Notes: a model not told the origin generated them from the letters alone. Numbered from the stretch's first letter, positions 22,263 to 36,439 are shown. The stretch: DNA of 64,000 nt from Rhineura floridana (GCF_030035675.1 NC_084489.1:80776270-80840269), one strand, 5' to 3'. Translations and numbers: made by a program.

Positions 22263-22884
22263 TAGAAATGCTCTTATCCTTAATTAATTCCTCTTTTGAA
22301 AAATCCTCTGAATTACAAAATTGCATGCTATATTTAGCACTTGGTTCATTTCAGATGGAGAAGCATGAAGAATAGACAGCGTAAGCCAGTTGGGCATCCA
22401 CTTTATCACCACTTATCATCATGTCCAAAATAATCTGCTCTGATCAAATGTCAAGGAAGTGGGGGGAAGGCAGGAGTCAGCCTTATAATTACATGTTTCT
22501 CCCTCAAAATTGCCACATGTCATTTCTTTACACTTCGGGAAGTTCATATGTTTCTTTCTCGTCATGGGGAGACTCTCTCTGATGCACAGTTGCGGAACCC
22601 AAGTTTATAATCTCCTTGGGCAATTCTCTTCTTCTGCTGTCAATAGTAGTTCTTCCACATCAGTTAACCAGTCTGATCTCATAAAAAACAACACTGCTTA
22701 ATGCTCATGAAGATGATGTCAGAGCTTGCTTGGCTTGAAACAAAATTATTGGTGAAAACAGATCCTAGCAGCCAGTGACTTTGGCAGTATCTGGGCACAT
22801 GGTGCTTTGGGGGGGGGGGGCTTTCCAAAGCCAAGAGCGACTTCAAAAAGCAATCAAAGCACTTGCTGTAAGCAAAGCAGATTC
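22263..22884. other. Intergenic, downstream of SCN5A
   Basis: No gene seen. A G run lies at about 22808-22820. In the human locus the convergent neighbour on this side is EXOG. I found no EXOG coding sequence in positions 1-22884. Confidence 0.45.
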
Positions 22885-23842
22885 TTGAAACATAGTAAAA
22901 AAATAGTGCTTTTATTGGCAGGTTTACAAGCAGAATCCATTAGTGTCTAATATCCTGCAGGACAGAACAAAAATAAAAAATAAAACCCAACCCATGTCTT
23001 GCTCTGTCTAACACAACTTCCTTCCTTCTGTTCCCTCTTAGTTAAACCCCTGGCAAGCAGCTGCATGTTCCAAGCGGGTATCTCTGCTGTAATACAAGGT
23101 CAGAATGTTGCTGACTTAATATTTTGCATTGCAACCTATTTCCTCAGCAAGCAGTAGTATCTTGAGGACCATCTCTACTTCATCACGTGGAGTGTTAACA
23201 TCATCAATCTCCGTGGAAAAAGAGAGAATTATATATATATATATATAGATATATATAGATATTTATATATATATTTAAGTAAAAAAAATATCAAATATAA
23301 TAAATTTATGAAAGACCATTCACAACATATACATTAAGTGTTACATTGTTGCTACAGCAGCTATGCGTGATTCCTCCAACCCTCTCTTTCTCTCTCTCTC
23401 TTCGTCCTCATTCTCTTATTGTAGAATGCAAGGTCATACATTGCCGTAAGTAAACGCACTAATATATGTAAGACCTTAAAATGAAAGGATGCAGTCAGGT
23501 TTTATCTGTGTATAGTTATAAAGTACTTACTGTGTCACAGTCTAGCAGCTTCATAATCACACCACTGCTATAACAGCCCATGACCTTGTGCCCGGGAGCC
23601 CATGATCAGTATCCCAATACCCACCCACCCCTGTGCATATATAAATATAAACATTGAGCAAAGTTGAAAAGAGCAGGGTCAAAGGTTATACATCAATAAC
23701 TCATTGACATACCCTGTTTAAGGGTCGACCTCCTTTCTTATGTCCTTTGCAATGAATGTTTAAAAAGGCTGCTTCAGCTCTTGTGTAGTTACAGCATTAC
23801 ATTCTGTAAACAATAGTTTAAAGTGTCCTGAACAAAATACAT
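22885..23842 (-). other. SCN5A: Probable SCN5A 3' UTR
   Basis: AT-rich sequence immediately follows the stop codon and lacks recognisable mobile elements, unlike both flanks. A consensus AATAAA on the minus strand at 22916-22911 is the best candidate polyadenylation signal, placing the end near 22885. An AT/ATAG microsatellite (about 23232-23276) and a CT run (about 23386-23402) lie within it. The end is inferred; longer or shorter forms are possible. Confidence 0.55.
22911..22916 (-). promoter_or_regulatory. Candidate polyadenylation signal AATAAA
   Basis: Minus strand reads CCAATAAAAGCACT. It lies about 930 bp past the SCN5A stop codon and at the limit of the repeat-free 3' sequence. Confidence 0.5.
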
Positions 23843-25068
23843 TTAAACGATTGACTCTTTGTCTCTGTTGGGTGATAACTGATCATCTAGGTGCTCATCA
23901 CTTTTGCTAGAGTCAGTCAACCTTAGCTGGAAGTTGTCACTGGTGCCTCGGGTGACACTGTCATAGGAAGGTGGAAAAGATGTGGAGGACAGAGTTTCTG
24001 ACTTGTTTATTGGCCTTCCATAGTTTTCACTCATCATGAGTGCAATGAGGCCTTCCTTCTCGGGCGCATCATCCTCAAGATGGCAGGCTTTTTGGCGGTA
24101 CAGGAAAGAGGCCTGCTTGAGAGAGCGTTGCAAAAGATGGCTTCTGTAGGCCCTCTGGATGACAATGGCAGAAACCTCTTCCTGTTTTCGCCTGAGTGTG
24201 GTTGTGATCGGTTCATAAGAAATTTTTGAGGGGTTGGCAGCCATGAATTTTTCCTCCATTTGTATTTTAAGGGCATCCATCTCTCCGGATTCTCCCAGCA
24301 CCCTTTTGGTGAAAGCAAACAAAATATCTAAGCAGTGGATCCTATCCCCACTCACCATGGGGAGGTCCATAGCTATGAGCTTCATCTTATTTGGCTTTGG
24401 GATGCGCAAAGGTTCTGATAGAGCATCCGCAAAATCAGAAAGTGCAGCATACTCAATAAACTGAGTGGCTTCTGGGTCAAACTTCTCCCAGATTTCATAA
24501 AACATATCAAAGTCATCCTCGCTAAGAGGCTCTGTGCTCTCTTCAGTAGCAACACTGAAGTTCTCTAAAATAATTGCTATGTACATGTTTACCACAATGA
24601 GGAAGGATATAATGATATAAGTCACAAAGAAGAGAATCCCCACTGCAGGACTGCCACAGTTTCCCCTTGAGCCATTTGTGTTGATGTGGCTTGGATCACA
24701 ATAGGGTGGCCCAGTGTTCAGGATGGGACTGAGAAGACCATCCCAACCTGCTGATGTGGTGATTTGGAAGAGGCAGAGCATGCTGTTGGGAAATGTCTGG
24801 AAGTTGAACATGTCATCGATCCCATACTCTTGCTTCACGTAGGCAAAGTTGGCCATGCCAAAGATGGCATATATGAACATGACCAGGAAAAGCAGGAGGC
24901 CAATATTAAATAACGCGGGGAGGGACATCATTAAGGCAAAAAGAAGAGTTCGGATTCCTTTGGCCCCTCTTATAAGTCTCAGTATCCGACCGATCCGAGC
25001 CAAGCGAATGACTCTGAAGAGGGTTGGGGAGAAAAAATATTTCTGGATAATGTCGGAAAGCACAGAGC
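23843..25068 (-). CDS. SCN5A: SCN5A last exon: domain IV S4-S6 and cytoplasmic C-terminus
   Basis: This exon encodes the last 408 residues of the Nav1.5-type alpha subunit. In order it carries the domain IV voltage sensor S4 ([20 protein letters not shown], regularly spaced arginines), S5, a pore loop with [10 protein letters not shown] (the Ala of the DEKA sodium filter), S6 ending in [11 protein letters not shown], the EF-hand-like region ([13 protein letters not shown]), an IQ calmodulin-binding motif ([18 protein letters not shown]), a PPSY PY motif (NEDD4-family ligase site) and the PDZ-binding end ESIV. The [13 protein letters not shown] block and ESIV end identify SCN5A rather than SCN1A-4A or SCN8A-9A. 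The acceptor is TTTTCCCAAG at 25069, and the first codon (Gly) is completed from the preceding exon. The stop is TAA at 23843-23845. No defect seen. Confidence 0.97.
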
Positions 25069-25304
25069 CTTGGGAAAAGAAAAAAGGGGAGGGAAGGGGG
25101 ATATCCAGTTAGTGAACCAGCAAAGATTGTGGAGTTCCAAATGAAAACAACAAGTCAGGTTTACAATTTAAGGGCATGCCCCATCCCCGTGGAAGCTCAG
25201 TTGAGCATGTGAGCAAGCTCAGTTGAGCTCCTCAGTCCCTCCCTCCCCTTCCTTGGGTGGCTTCAGAGCATCTCATCAAGCTGGCCTTTGGATGCCAGGA
25301 GGCC

Positions 25305-25525
25305 TGTTCATAAACACAAGAAGAGTCCTGCTAGATCAGGTCCATTTCACAAAGCTTCCTGCTTCCCACAGATGTCTCTGGGAAGCTCATAAGCAGGGCA
25401 TGGAGGCAATAGCCCTCCAGCTGTTCTTCCCCAGTGCCTACTATTCTGAGGTATACTGCCTCTGACCTTGGAGGTAGCATATAGCTATCATGACTAATAG
25501 CCATTGGTAGACCTGTTCTTCATGA
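25305..25525 (-). repeat. CR1-like LINE 3' fragment
   Basis: Plus strand reads GTCCTGCTAGATCAGGTCCA, AGCTCATAAGCAGGGCATGG, TATACTGCCTCTGACCTTGG and ATGACTAATAGCCATTG. These are the reverse complement of the element at 38810-39140. Confidence 0.78.
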
Positions 25526-25752
25526 GGATAGCAACCTGTGGGCCAAAACACTGTGTGGGAAATCAGCAGCTTGATGAGTGTAAGTGAGGTGCATGGTGGG
25601 CCTTTCATACCATGAGTTCGGCCAAGAAGAGGTGATGAATTGCTGTACACATGTGCCACAGACACAGTGGAACATTCCAAAGAATGGGGAGGATGCCAAA
25701 ATGTGGCATGTTGTATCACTGCTACCTTGAAATAGTCCTATGTTGTTGAAAG

Positions 25753-25867
25753 CAGAGCTTGGAAAAGTTACTTTTTTGAACTACAACTCCCATCAGCCCA
25801 ATCCAGTGGCCATGCTGGCTGGGGCTGATGGGAGTTGTAGTTCAAAAAATAACTTTTCCAAGCTCTG
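25753..25867. repeat. Young palindromic hAT MITE (family B)
   Basis: Perfect-looking hairpin CAGAGCTTGGAAAAGTTACT to its reverse complement ending CCAAGCTCTG, 115 bp. It is flanked by 8-bp repeats GTTGAAAG and GTTGAGAG (one mismatch), as expected for hAT. Four near-identical copies occur elsewhere in the window. Confidence 0.88.
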
Positions 25868-26215
25868 GTTGAGAGTACAGAGAATGAAAACCTTCCATCC
25901 TCATAATTGTGGGGCTGCCCTGAAGCCAATTTGGACTATGTGGCTCTAGAGTCTCCCTCCCCTCCCCCTTTAAACTCCCAATCTCAGAAGTTTAAAAGGG
26001 GACTTTGGGGAGACTTACAAAGGGCTTTCCAAGTCTCTCCACAATCCCTCTTTAGGTCCTGATGCTGGAGATTTAAAAGAGGAGTGTGACTTGCAAAGGC
26101 CTTAAGATAGCCCACATGCTCTTGTTTGAGTCTTTTTTCTGAATGGCTCAATAAACCATCCTGGAAATATGACTGAAGGGCAGCATAAAAATACCTGTAA
26201 TAAGTAAATAAGGTA

Positions 26216-26330
26216 ACGACAAGGGGTGGATGTGGTTTGGGGAAAATGGCCTCGTGGGCCAAACTGGACCCCCTGGCAGGCCAAGATTGCCCCACAGGCC
26301 GGAGTTTCCCCACCCCTGATCTATACAAAA
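26216..26330. repeat. hAT-like element fragment
   Basis: Ends CGGAGTTTCCCCACCCCTG, a hAT-like terminus (CAGGGGTGGGGAAAC on the other strand), with GGCCTCGTGGGCCAAACTGG inside. A LINE-like tail (AAACCATCCTGGAAATATGA, CAGCATAAAAATACCTGTAA) abuts it at 26146-26215 and recurs at 27390-27455. Confidence 0.55.
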
Positions 26331-26370
26331 CCACTGCTCCAAACTGTCTACTTCTTGGGGTTTGACTTAC

Positions 26371-26641
26371 CCACAATTGATAGAATCACGACAACAAAAT
26401 CAAATATATTCCATCCATTGGTGAAATAGTAGTGCCTTAAAGCCACCAATTTTAACATACACTCTGCTGTGAAGATGGCAACAAAGCTCATGTTGATTTT
26501 ATAAAGAATGTTCACTTTTTCTGGACTCTGGTCATCTGTTTCCACCATCATAGTGATCATGTTTAGGCAGATGAGGAGCATAATGCAAACATCGAAGGCT
26601 TGATTCAAGACAACATCAAAGATGAAGCCTTGATACTTGTT
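26371..26641 (-). CDS. SCN5A: SCN5A exon (human exon 27 equivalent): domain IV S1-S3
   Basis: This 271-bp exon encodes [11 protein letters not shown] through VVVILSIVG, covering domain IV S1, S2 and S3 of the voltage sensor. Visible landmarks are S1 ([20 protein letters not shown]), the extracellular [11 protein letters not shown] loop, S2 with its acidic residue in FTAEC, and S3 with [13 protein letters not shown] (the countercharge Asp in the FDF motif). The acceptor on the minus strand is AAATGTCTTCCAG and the donor GTAAGT. The exon ends one base into a Gly codon, matching the phase of the last exon. The length equals what I recall for the human exon. The loop and S2 residues ([27 protein letters not shown]) differ modestly from human Nav1.5. 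Fully open and intact. Confidence 0.96.
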
Positions 26642-27745
<1,104 letters not shown>

Positions 27746-28029
27746 CTAGCAGAATTTAGTAAGTTATTGAATTATTATATGGTATAATTATATCTAATTA
27801 TACCTTAGTAAGAGCAAAACCTGTACATAGGTATCCTGGAGAATGTTTAGTGATAATCATCATTGTTTTTTAGACAGCGATCCTATCCAATCTCAGCAGC
27901 TCTCTGTAGCTGAAGAAGTGCTGGATGTCTTATATTTTATCCCTCAGCAGGTAACTATGAAATTCCACAAGGATGATCACAAAAGGATTTAGTCTGTGAC
28001 AGAATCACACTTTCTAGAGCAATAAAGGA

Positions 28030-28375
28030 ACTGGACCACAGCTAGCCTTCAAAATGCAAACTTCTCCAAAGGTTGCAATGCAGTTCTCCAACCAAAACAG
28101 GTGTACAAAACATGTACATGAGGGGGAAATGTAAAAATGCATATATTCGTGAAAATAACATCCAAAAATGCATTGTATCAGGGGATATTACTTCTCCAAA
28201 GTGTGTATATTAGGCTAAATTGCACACAAAATATGCACACCTATCTCTACTAAGAAGCAGGACGCTAAAATGCTCATGAGGACTTTCAGAAAAGATTGCA
28301 AACATGCAGAAACATGGAGAATTTAATTTAGGCTTGGAAAACTGAGAAATTGACAGATTCTTCCATTCCTGCTAA
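28030..28375 (-). repeat. Family D AT-rich repeat
   Basis: Reverse complement of the consensus: TAGCCTTCAAAATGCAAACT, GCAATGCAGTTCTCCAACCA, GAAAATAACATCCAAAAATG, GCTCATGAGGACTTTCAG. Confidence 0.78.
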
Positions 28376-28682
28376 GGAGGCACTAATATGGGTTTTTGTG
28401 CCAGCCTTTTCCAGAAGTAGATTTGGAATCAATCAGAACTCACAATGATGGCTTTGAGTGTGTATTGGTCCCAGGATTTCCATCTACTAGAGTAGACACA
28501 GAATTTTGATTTTAATTTTAAGAGTATTTGATTGGAAGAGTTATATGCAATTAGATGTGTGCTTGATTGCATTTTTGCCATACTTTCATTATTATAAAGT
28601 TTTTAGCAATGCAAGTACTAATATAATCATTTTTCTTTTGTTTGTTTTGGTCATGGAGAAAACCTCAGGAGTTACTGCACTG

Positions 28683-29335
28683 ACTATGGGTTGTATTCAG
28701 TAAAGTCCTACTCAGAGCAGACCCACTGAAATTACTGAACCTAGGTTAGTCATGTCTGTTAATTGAAATGGGTGGTATTCCATGCTAGTCCTACTCAGAG
28801 TAGACCCACAGAGGTTAATAGACATGACTTAGGTTCATTAATTTCAATGGATCTACTGAGTATGACTTTATTTATTTATTTATTTATTAAATTTCTATAC
28901 CGCCCCATAGCCGAAGCTCTCTGGGCGGTTCACAACAGGATAAAACATCAATATACAATTAAAACCACATATAGAATTCAAAAACACACAGGAATACTAA
29001 ATATTAAAATACTAATATACTAAAATACTAAAATTATTAAATGTAAAAGTACGAAGATGTGATAATGTTACATGATTAAAATGCCTGAGAGTAGTGGAAG
29101 GTTTTAACCTGGTGCCGAAAATATAACAACGTTGGTGCCAGGCGTACTTCAAGGGGGAGATCGTTCCATAGTTCGGGGGCCACCACTGAGAAGGCCCTTT
29201 TTCTTGTTGCTACCCTCCGAGCTTCTCTCATAGTAGGCGCCCGGAGGAGGGCCTTCGATGTTGAACACAACCCAATGGGTCTACTCTGTGTCTGACCAGC
29301 ATTGAATTCCACCCTTCGCCTTTTCCCCTTCAAAG
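28683..29335. repeat. Palindromic MITE split by an L2-like LINE
   Basis: The outer parts (TCCTACTCAGAGTAGACCCA at about 28787 and CAATGGGTCTACTCTG at about 29272) belong to one foldback MITE. The centre (28866-29250) is a minus-strand L2 3' end with a TTTA-rich tail. It encodes RVATRKRAFSVVAPELWNDL plus PLEVRLAPTL on the minus strand. Confidence 0.78.
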
Positions 29336-29404
29336 TATTTTGTTGGAGAGTAGGTGCGTTACACAACATATTGAACAACGAATTACACAAAAGCAGACTA
29401 TAGG

Positions 29405-29630
29405 GAGGGACCAGAGCTCAGTGGTAGGCAGACCACATGCCTTGCGTGCAGAAGGCTCCAGGTTCAATCCATGGCATCTCCAGTTAGAATGATTAGGTAG
29501 CAGGTCATGGAGAAAAAACACTTTCTGCTTGAGATTCTGAAGACGTCTGGCTGAACAGAGTGGACCATTATGAACTGGACAGGCAAATACTTTGGCCTTG
29601 TGTAAAGCAGCTTCCTTTGTACCTCTTTAT
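29405..29630 (+). repeat. tRNA-derived SINE
   Basis: Head AGAGCTCAGTGGTAGGCAGA, B-box GGCTCCAGGTTCAATCC, body GCATCTCCAGTTAGAATGAT and tail GTGTAAAGCAGCTTCCTTT. Near full length but diverged. Confidence 0.85.
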
Positions 29631-29764
29631 GGCACTTTGGAATTAACTGAATCACAAAAAAATGAAAAGCCCACCCATTCACTGCACCAGCCATTCCCAT
29701 GCCCTCTTGCAGTTTTGTCTTTCAGGCAGAGGTCTGTCCCATCACTTCATACCTGATGGAAGAT

Positions 29765-29835
29765 TATTCATTCATTCATTCAGTTGATTTATATCCTGCC
29801 CTTCCTCCCAGTAGGAGCCCAGGGTGGCATTCAGG
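29765..29835 (-). repeat. L2-like LINE 3' tail
   Basis: (ATTC)n, then GTTGATTTATATCCTGCCCT and TCCTCCCAGTAGGAGCCCAG, the reverse complement of an L2 3' end. Confidence 0.75.
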
Positions 29836-29839
29836 ACAG

Positions 29840-30195
29840 ACAAAAGAAAGTGCTTCTTCAGGCAGCACATAGGTATACTATGGAATTTGCTCCCACAAGA
29901 GGCAGTGATGGCTACCAACTTGGAAGGCTTTGAAAGATGATTAGACGAGTTCAAGGGGGAATAAAGCTATTGATGGCTACTAGCCATGATAGCTATGGTT
30001 TGTCTCCATAGTCGGAGGCAGCATGCTTCCAAATACCAGTCGGTGGAAACTGCAGGATGGGAGAGTGCTTTTTGCATTCAGGTCCTGCTTGCAGGCTTCC
30101 CAAGGGCAACTGGTTGGCCACTGTGAGAACAGGTTGCTGGACTAGATGGACCACTGGCCTGATCCAGTGGGCTCTTCTTATGTTCTTATGATGAT
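29840..30195 (+). repeat. CR1-like LINE 3' end
   Basis: Carries GAGGCAGTGATGGCTACCAA, GATGGCTACTAGCCATGATA, CATAGTCGGAGGCAGCATGC, CAACTGGTTGGCCACTGTGA and the 3' end GGGCTCTTCTTATGTTCTTA. Confidence 0.85.
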
Positions 30196-30223
30196 GCTTC
30201 AACCTGGAGATGTCAGGGATTCA

Positions 30224-31870
<1,647 letters not shown>

Positions 31871-31924
31871 CTCTCGTGAATCCACCGCAGCATACATAAT
31901 TTCCATCCAGCCCTTAAAAGTTGC
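31871..31924 (-). CDS. SCN5A: SCN5A exon (human exon 24 equivalent): domain III selectivity filter
   Basis: This 54-bp exon encodes 18 residues, ATFKGWMEIMYAAVDSRE. The Lys in TFKGW is the domain III residue of the DEKA ring that gives sodium over calcium selectivity, so this small exon is functionally critical. The acceptor is TTTTTCCTAG and the donor GAG|GTAGGC. The length and both phase-0 boundaries agree with the family. It is too short to stand out as an ORF and was placed by the protein match between its neighbours (LALLQV before, REEQP after). The only notable change against human is a conservative Glu for Asp after GWM. Confidence 0.95.
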
Positions 31925-32166
31925 CTAGGAAAAAGAAAAGCAATGCATGTAATTAGGAGAATCATAATATGCATTTGTGCTAATGGCTACTTTATAGCTT
32001 TATTTGCAATATTATGTGGGGGAAATATTTTTCCATGTTAATACAACAATATAAAACACCCCATGAATTTTGGCTTGGTTAAGGGAACAGAGTTAACTAT
32101 TGAGAAGCTTGTCTTCTCTTATAGGGGATGCTTGTGAATGATTTAAAACAAGCTCTTAACAGATAT

Positions 32167-32822
32167 TGGCTTGGATCCTAAGACAGGTTGCCTTAAGGAG
32201 GTTAACAGAAGGAAAGTTGGCCATCCTTCTCTCTCCTCCCCACTGAACAGCAGCGGCTCATGAAAGGGTGGGGTGTGGGATGGTGGACATGTTGTGCTTG
32301 TTGGGACAGGGTGAGGTGGTGAGGTTGGGTGATTCAGGGGGCACCACCACCACCAACTTGGAACACCCTGGACTTTGCCACTGCTTGGTCCTGCTCCATC
32401 CTCGTTCCAGTGAGTGGAGTGCCACTGCTAGTGGGAGGACACTATTGTTTCCACTTGCCTTGCATGCCACTGCTGCCACGGAAGCTGTGACCACTGAAAA
32501 GCCTCTCTAGAGGCTTGGGGGAGGGCCCTCCCAAGTGGGATGGGATCCATTGGGCTGCTGGGTGGGGAGGAGGGTGCCAGAAGTTTTCCTTCCACACACT
32601 TCTTTAAGTTGGTTTCTCTTAGGATTCAAACCTGATTTTGAATGATTCTCCCTTCCCCTAGCAGCCCCACAGATCCCATCCCACATTATCTGGGAGATCC
32701 CTCGACCCTCCAGAACAGCTTCTTTTCAGGTTCAAGGAGCTGCAGAAGGGGAGGGGCACTGACAGTAAAATGTCCTTCTGTGAATTTGCTTATGTTAACT
32801 TATTTTAGGATCCAAGCCTTTG
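32167..32822. repeat. Foldback element
   Basis: The left end TTGGCTTGGATCCTAA and right end TTAGGATCCAAGCC are inverted copies. Further pairing continues inward (GTTAACAGAAGGAAAG against GTCCTTCTGTGAATTTGC) and around the GGGATCC / GATCCCATCCCA centre. Non-coding, about 656 bp. Confidence 0.6.
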
Positions 32823-33539
32823 TTTTTCAAAGAAAAAAATAGCTTAATGCTGGAATTTGACCGTTTATTTATAAATGTATATGCTGTTTAATAGAATCAT
32901 AAATCTCTAAGCAGATTGACATCATATATAACGGGGGGGGGGATGAACATAAATTCATGAATGGCAAATTATGCACGTATGAAATCTATTCCAAATAGAG
33001 ATTTCTCAGATGGTTGCTTGGGTTGGTCTCTACCCATAAGATGCATTCTTGGAAAAAATCAAAACAATTCCAGGAATTGTTTGGAAGGAGAGAAAAATAA
33101 CCCATTCCGCATTTAAACGATTTACTCATTTAGATTTCTGTTTCTTTGTAGTCCACTCAATCTGAACGGTTTCAAGACTAAACTACATATGACACAACAG
33201 ACCTGTGATCAAATCTCCTGACATTTTTTTTCTTTGCCTAAAAGCAGCCAAGGTGTGTGTGTGTGCATGCATGTGCTGGGGGGGGGGAGACTTGGGGCAT
33301 GGGGAGGGAAAGCAGTTTAAACCTAATAGTGATTCACACCCCAATGGTTCCATGGGACGAGGAATGTGCAGGAAGGTAAAAAATCCTTCCAGTGTTGTGG
33401 TCCTGATCCAATGCGCCTTCCCTTCCCTGTAGCTCCTTCTTGGCAAAGAAGAAGATATCAGGAGATCCAACCACTGATAATCCCTCATCATATCTATACC
33501 TATTTTGCCAAAGTGAGGGGGGAGGTAGTTTGTGTTAAC

Positions 33540-33700
33540 TTTGAAATGTATTACAAATTGTATTGTTTTTATCGTTTATTGTTTTATTGATGTATTATTG
33601 ATGTTTTATTGGTGTATTTTTATATTGGTGCTCTTTTGTAAGCCGCCTTGAGGGCCTTTTGGCTGGAAGGTGGGGTAGAAATATTAAAATCAAATCAATC
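33540..33700 (+). repeat. L2-like LINE 3' tail
   Basis: TTGTAAGCCGCCTTGAGGGC, CTTTTGGCTGGAAGGTGGGG and TAGAAATATTAAAATCAAAT. Confidence 0.75.
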
Positions 33701-33796
33701 TCTAGTTTGATCCTGAGAACAGTCCTCCCCTCCTATCAGTGCTTTTCTGTCTGTGAAAAAAGAAGAGGTGCCAGTACTCGATATCAGTATCTTGAT

Positions 33797-33886
33797 CAGA
33801 GCTTGGAAAAGTTACTTTTTTGAACTACCATGCTGGCTGGGGCTGATGGGAGTTGTAGTTCAAAAAAGTAACTTTTCCAAGCTCTG
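33797..33886. repeat. Young palindromic hAT MITE (family B), short form
   Basis: A 90-bp copy flanked by a perfect 8-bp duplication ATCTTGAT (33789-33796 and 33887-33894). It lacks about 25 bp of the left inner arm found in other copies. Confidence 0.92.
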
Positions 33887-33984
33887 ATCTTGATAAAAGT
33901 GCCATGGGTGCCAGCGCAAAGTGGTTGCCATGGGCAGCAAAAGAAGAGGTGCCGGTACTTCAGACACACACACACACACAAGCT

Positions 33985-34260
33985 CTGCGGATATTTAATA
34001 CGATGGATGTACTGTGGATGTACGATGGATGCCGAAGCTCTGCTCACGGCCAGAGTTCGATTCCTCCAAATCTCTGGTAAAAGGGGTCGAGGTCCACTCA
34101 GCCTTCCATCCATCCATGGTCGGTAACATGAGTACCCGGCATACGCTGGGGGGTAAAGAAAGGCCGGGGAAGGAACTGGCAATCCTACCCCATATATACG
34201 GTCTGCCTAAGAGTCGGAAACGACTCACACTGTAAGTGCGGGGACACCTTTACCTTTACT
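33985..34260 (+). repeat. tRNA-related SINE, second type
   Basis: Carries CGGCCAGAGTTCGATTCCTC (B-box like), GGTCGAGGTCCACTCAGCCT, GAGTACCCGGCATACGCTGG, AAGAAAGGCCGGGGAAGGAA and AGTCGGAAACGACTCACACT, and ends in GGGGACACCTTTACCTTT. This is a different body from the SINE at 7276-7507. It is preceded by a (CA)n run. Confidence 0.7.
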
Positions 34261-36084
34261 GTGATGGAGCCAATTCATTCCAGTTTTGTTCCCATCCTTC
34301 TTCCTGCTGTGTTCTACATGGACAACACTCAGACTGGGCCGGGGGAGGAAGCTGATAGGCAGGGCCATCCCCCTGGACTGGTTGTCAGTAAAGGAGGCAG
34401 AGCAGATGAGGGCAGACTGAGGGCGGCAGACTGAGGTGGGAGGGGCAGTGCCCCATACACCCTAATGGATCAGCCTCCACTGGTAAAACACGAACGCGCA
34501 TTTTGGAACTGACACCTGGAAAATGGACGGACACATTCATAATGTTAAGGGTGTCCGCGAGGGATGGGCAAGGGGGCACTCGTGTCCCCCCCCCGAATTC
34601 TAAATGCAATAGTGGGTGGAGTGGGTTAACAGTGACCTGCAGGCCTTGCCTCCTCCCCACAAAATATTTCTGCAGACACCCTTGGATGGCTGAGAGGCCT
34701 GAGAAGATGTAGCAGCCTGTTTCACTGAAACAAATGATGACTTAATCCTGTATATCGATCCTTTTGCCGGTGGTTCGATAGTGGCTTCCCAACATTTCTC
34801 TAATCCTGCGGATGGCAGTCTGAACCTGTTACAGTCCCGTTCCACTTAACAGCCGATTCTCCTGCCCAAAGAGGTTAGGACAGGAAGAAAGAGGCTACGC
34901 TTGGCCTGTGGCACACTCTCCAAATTGCTCTCATCTTTCCTTCCCTCTCCCCCTCCCGTTGGCGAAGCAATCTTCTATCTCTGCATGACATTTGCATCTG
35001 GGGGTATTATTTGGGCAAGATTCCAGCCAGAGTATAAATGGGGCATTTAGAACTGAAAATGAAAAACCTGACCAGCGCTGAACTTTGTTGCTGCACCTCG
35101 TGAGCTGATTCGGATGGTGATAAGATATTGTTGGATGGCTGTGTGGTCAATTACAGAGCTGTTTCGTTGCCCCCACCCCCCACTCCTGAGTAGCCTAGCA
35201 GTAAAATAATCCAAAGCCCAGTTGGGTGCCTGGAATCCTTCACAAGACACTTCTGCAAGGAGGCATTGATATCAGGAAGGGCAGGAAAAACAAGGCTGGG
35301 AGGGGAAGAAAATTAAGGGGGAATTAGTAACCACTTATAGACCAGATCTGGAGGTGGTAAGATCTTCACTGGAGTGTTGCGTGATATTGTCCTGCCTGGA
35401 AGAGATCCAGCTAAAATAACGTCTACTACTGAAATCAGTTGGGGGTGGGATGAGATTAAACTGCTGATAAATTCATTTTGGGGCAAGCTTACATCTGATG
35501 ATTAGGCCACTGCTTTGATGGGAAGAGCGGCGCACACACTTGAGGCTTAGAACCAGCTAGACTGTGGCTAACTGTGAATGAAAATAAAATAAAACCAGAT
35601 AAGCAACTGAGGAAGACAGTGATCTCAAGTCTGTGCTTGAAGGTGGTAAAGCTATGCTTTGGCCAAGGAGAACAACAGGCCTGATATAGGAGTGGGCAGG
35701 CCTAAATCACCCGGCAGCGCTGGCTGTTGCACCTCCCTTTCCCTGCCTGCGTACAAACAAAACCTTTTGTGTACTGTGCATAACATTGTCATCACTGACA
35801 CATGAGCTACCTAAGGTGGCCACAAGACCTTAGATCTGAGCAATCCAGGTACCGACACTGAGCAGACGTGACTCTGATGGAACTAGCTCAGTTCTTGGGA
35901 AAGTTTACCTTAAATGCTAATAAAAGACGAGATGGAACCGTAAGGAACGATGTCTGGCCCAGTGCCCTGGGACATAGTTTCTTAGTGTGGTCTGCTCTCT
36001 CGCCTAAGGGAAGGGCTGCAGCTCCATGGTGGAGCACCAGCTTTCATGCATGAGGTCACAGAGTCAACCTTCAGTAGCTTCGTT

Positions 36085-36265
36085 AAAGCAGTAGTGAGGA
36101 ATCTAATGCAGGTGAGGGCCCACAGGCTGAATGTGGCCCTCTGGGCGTCTCTGTCTGGCCTTCAGCACTCTCTCCAGACCACACCTCCTCTCCCCAGGCC
36201 ACATTTTGCCAGCCTTGCTTGGTGCTCTCCTCAAATGCTTTTGCTTGCCTGGATGGAGGATAAAT
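36085..36265. repeat. Probable hAT-like fragment
   Basis: GTGAGGGCCCACAGGCTGAA, TGTGGCCCTCTGGGCG and GCTTGCCTGGATGGAGGATA look like interspersed repeat sequence (compare 5108-5130), but the ends are not clear. Confidence 0.4.
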
Positions 36266-36439
36266 AGAGGGAAGGGTGTACAGAAACACCTGATTTTTGG
36301 ATGATTGGCATGTAGCTTATGGTACGAAGGGAAGAATCACATTTATTGTTCCATCAACTTTTCCCTGTGGCTCTGCCTACCACTAGCATGCAGTTCTCAG
36401 AAGGTTCCCCATGAAGGGAAGTGGCCCTTGGTCTGACGG

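Larger units (their letters stand above)
25069..26370 (-). other. SCN5A: SCN5A intron 27
   Basis: GT-AG intron (donor GTAAGT at 26370-26365) of 1302 bp. It holds a CR1-like fragment (25305-25525), a young hAT MITE (25753-25867), an LINE-like tail (26146-26215) and a hAT-like piece (26216-26330). Confidence 0.9.

Noticed and set aside
1-22884. EXOG coding exons expected downstream of SCN5A by human synteny
   Set aside because: No frame resembling the EXOG nuclease was found on either strand in this interval.
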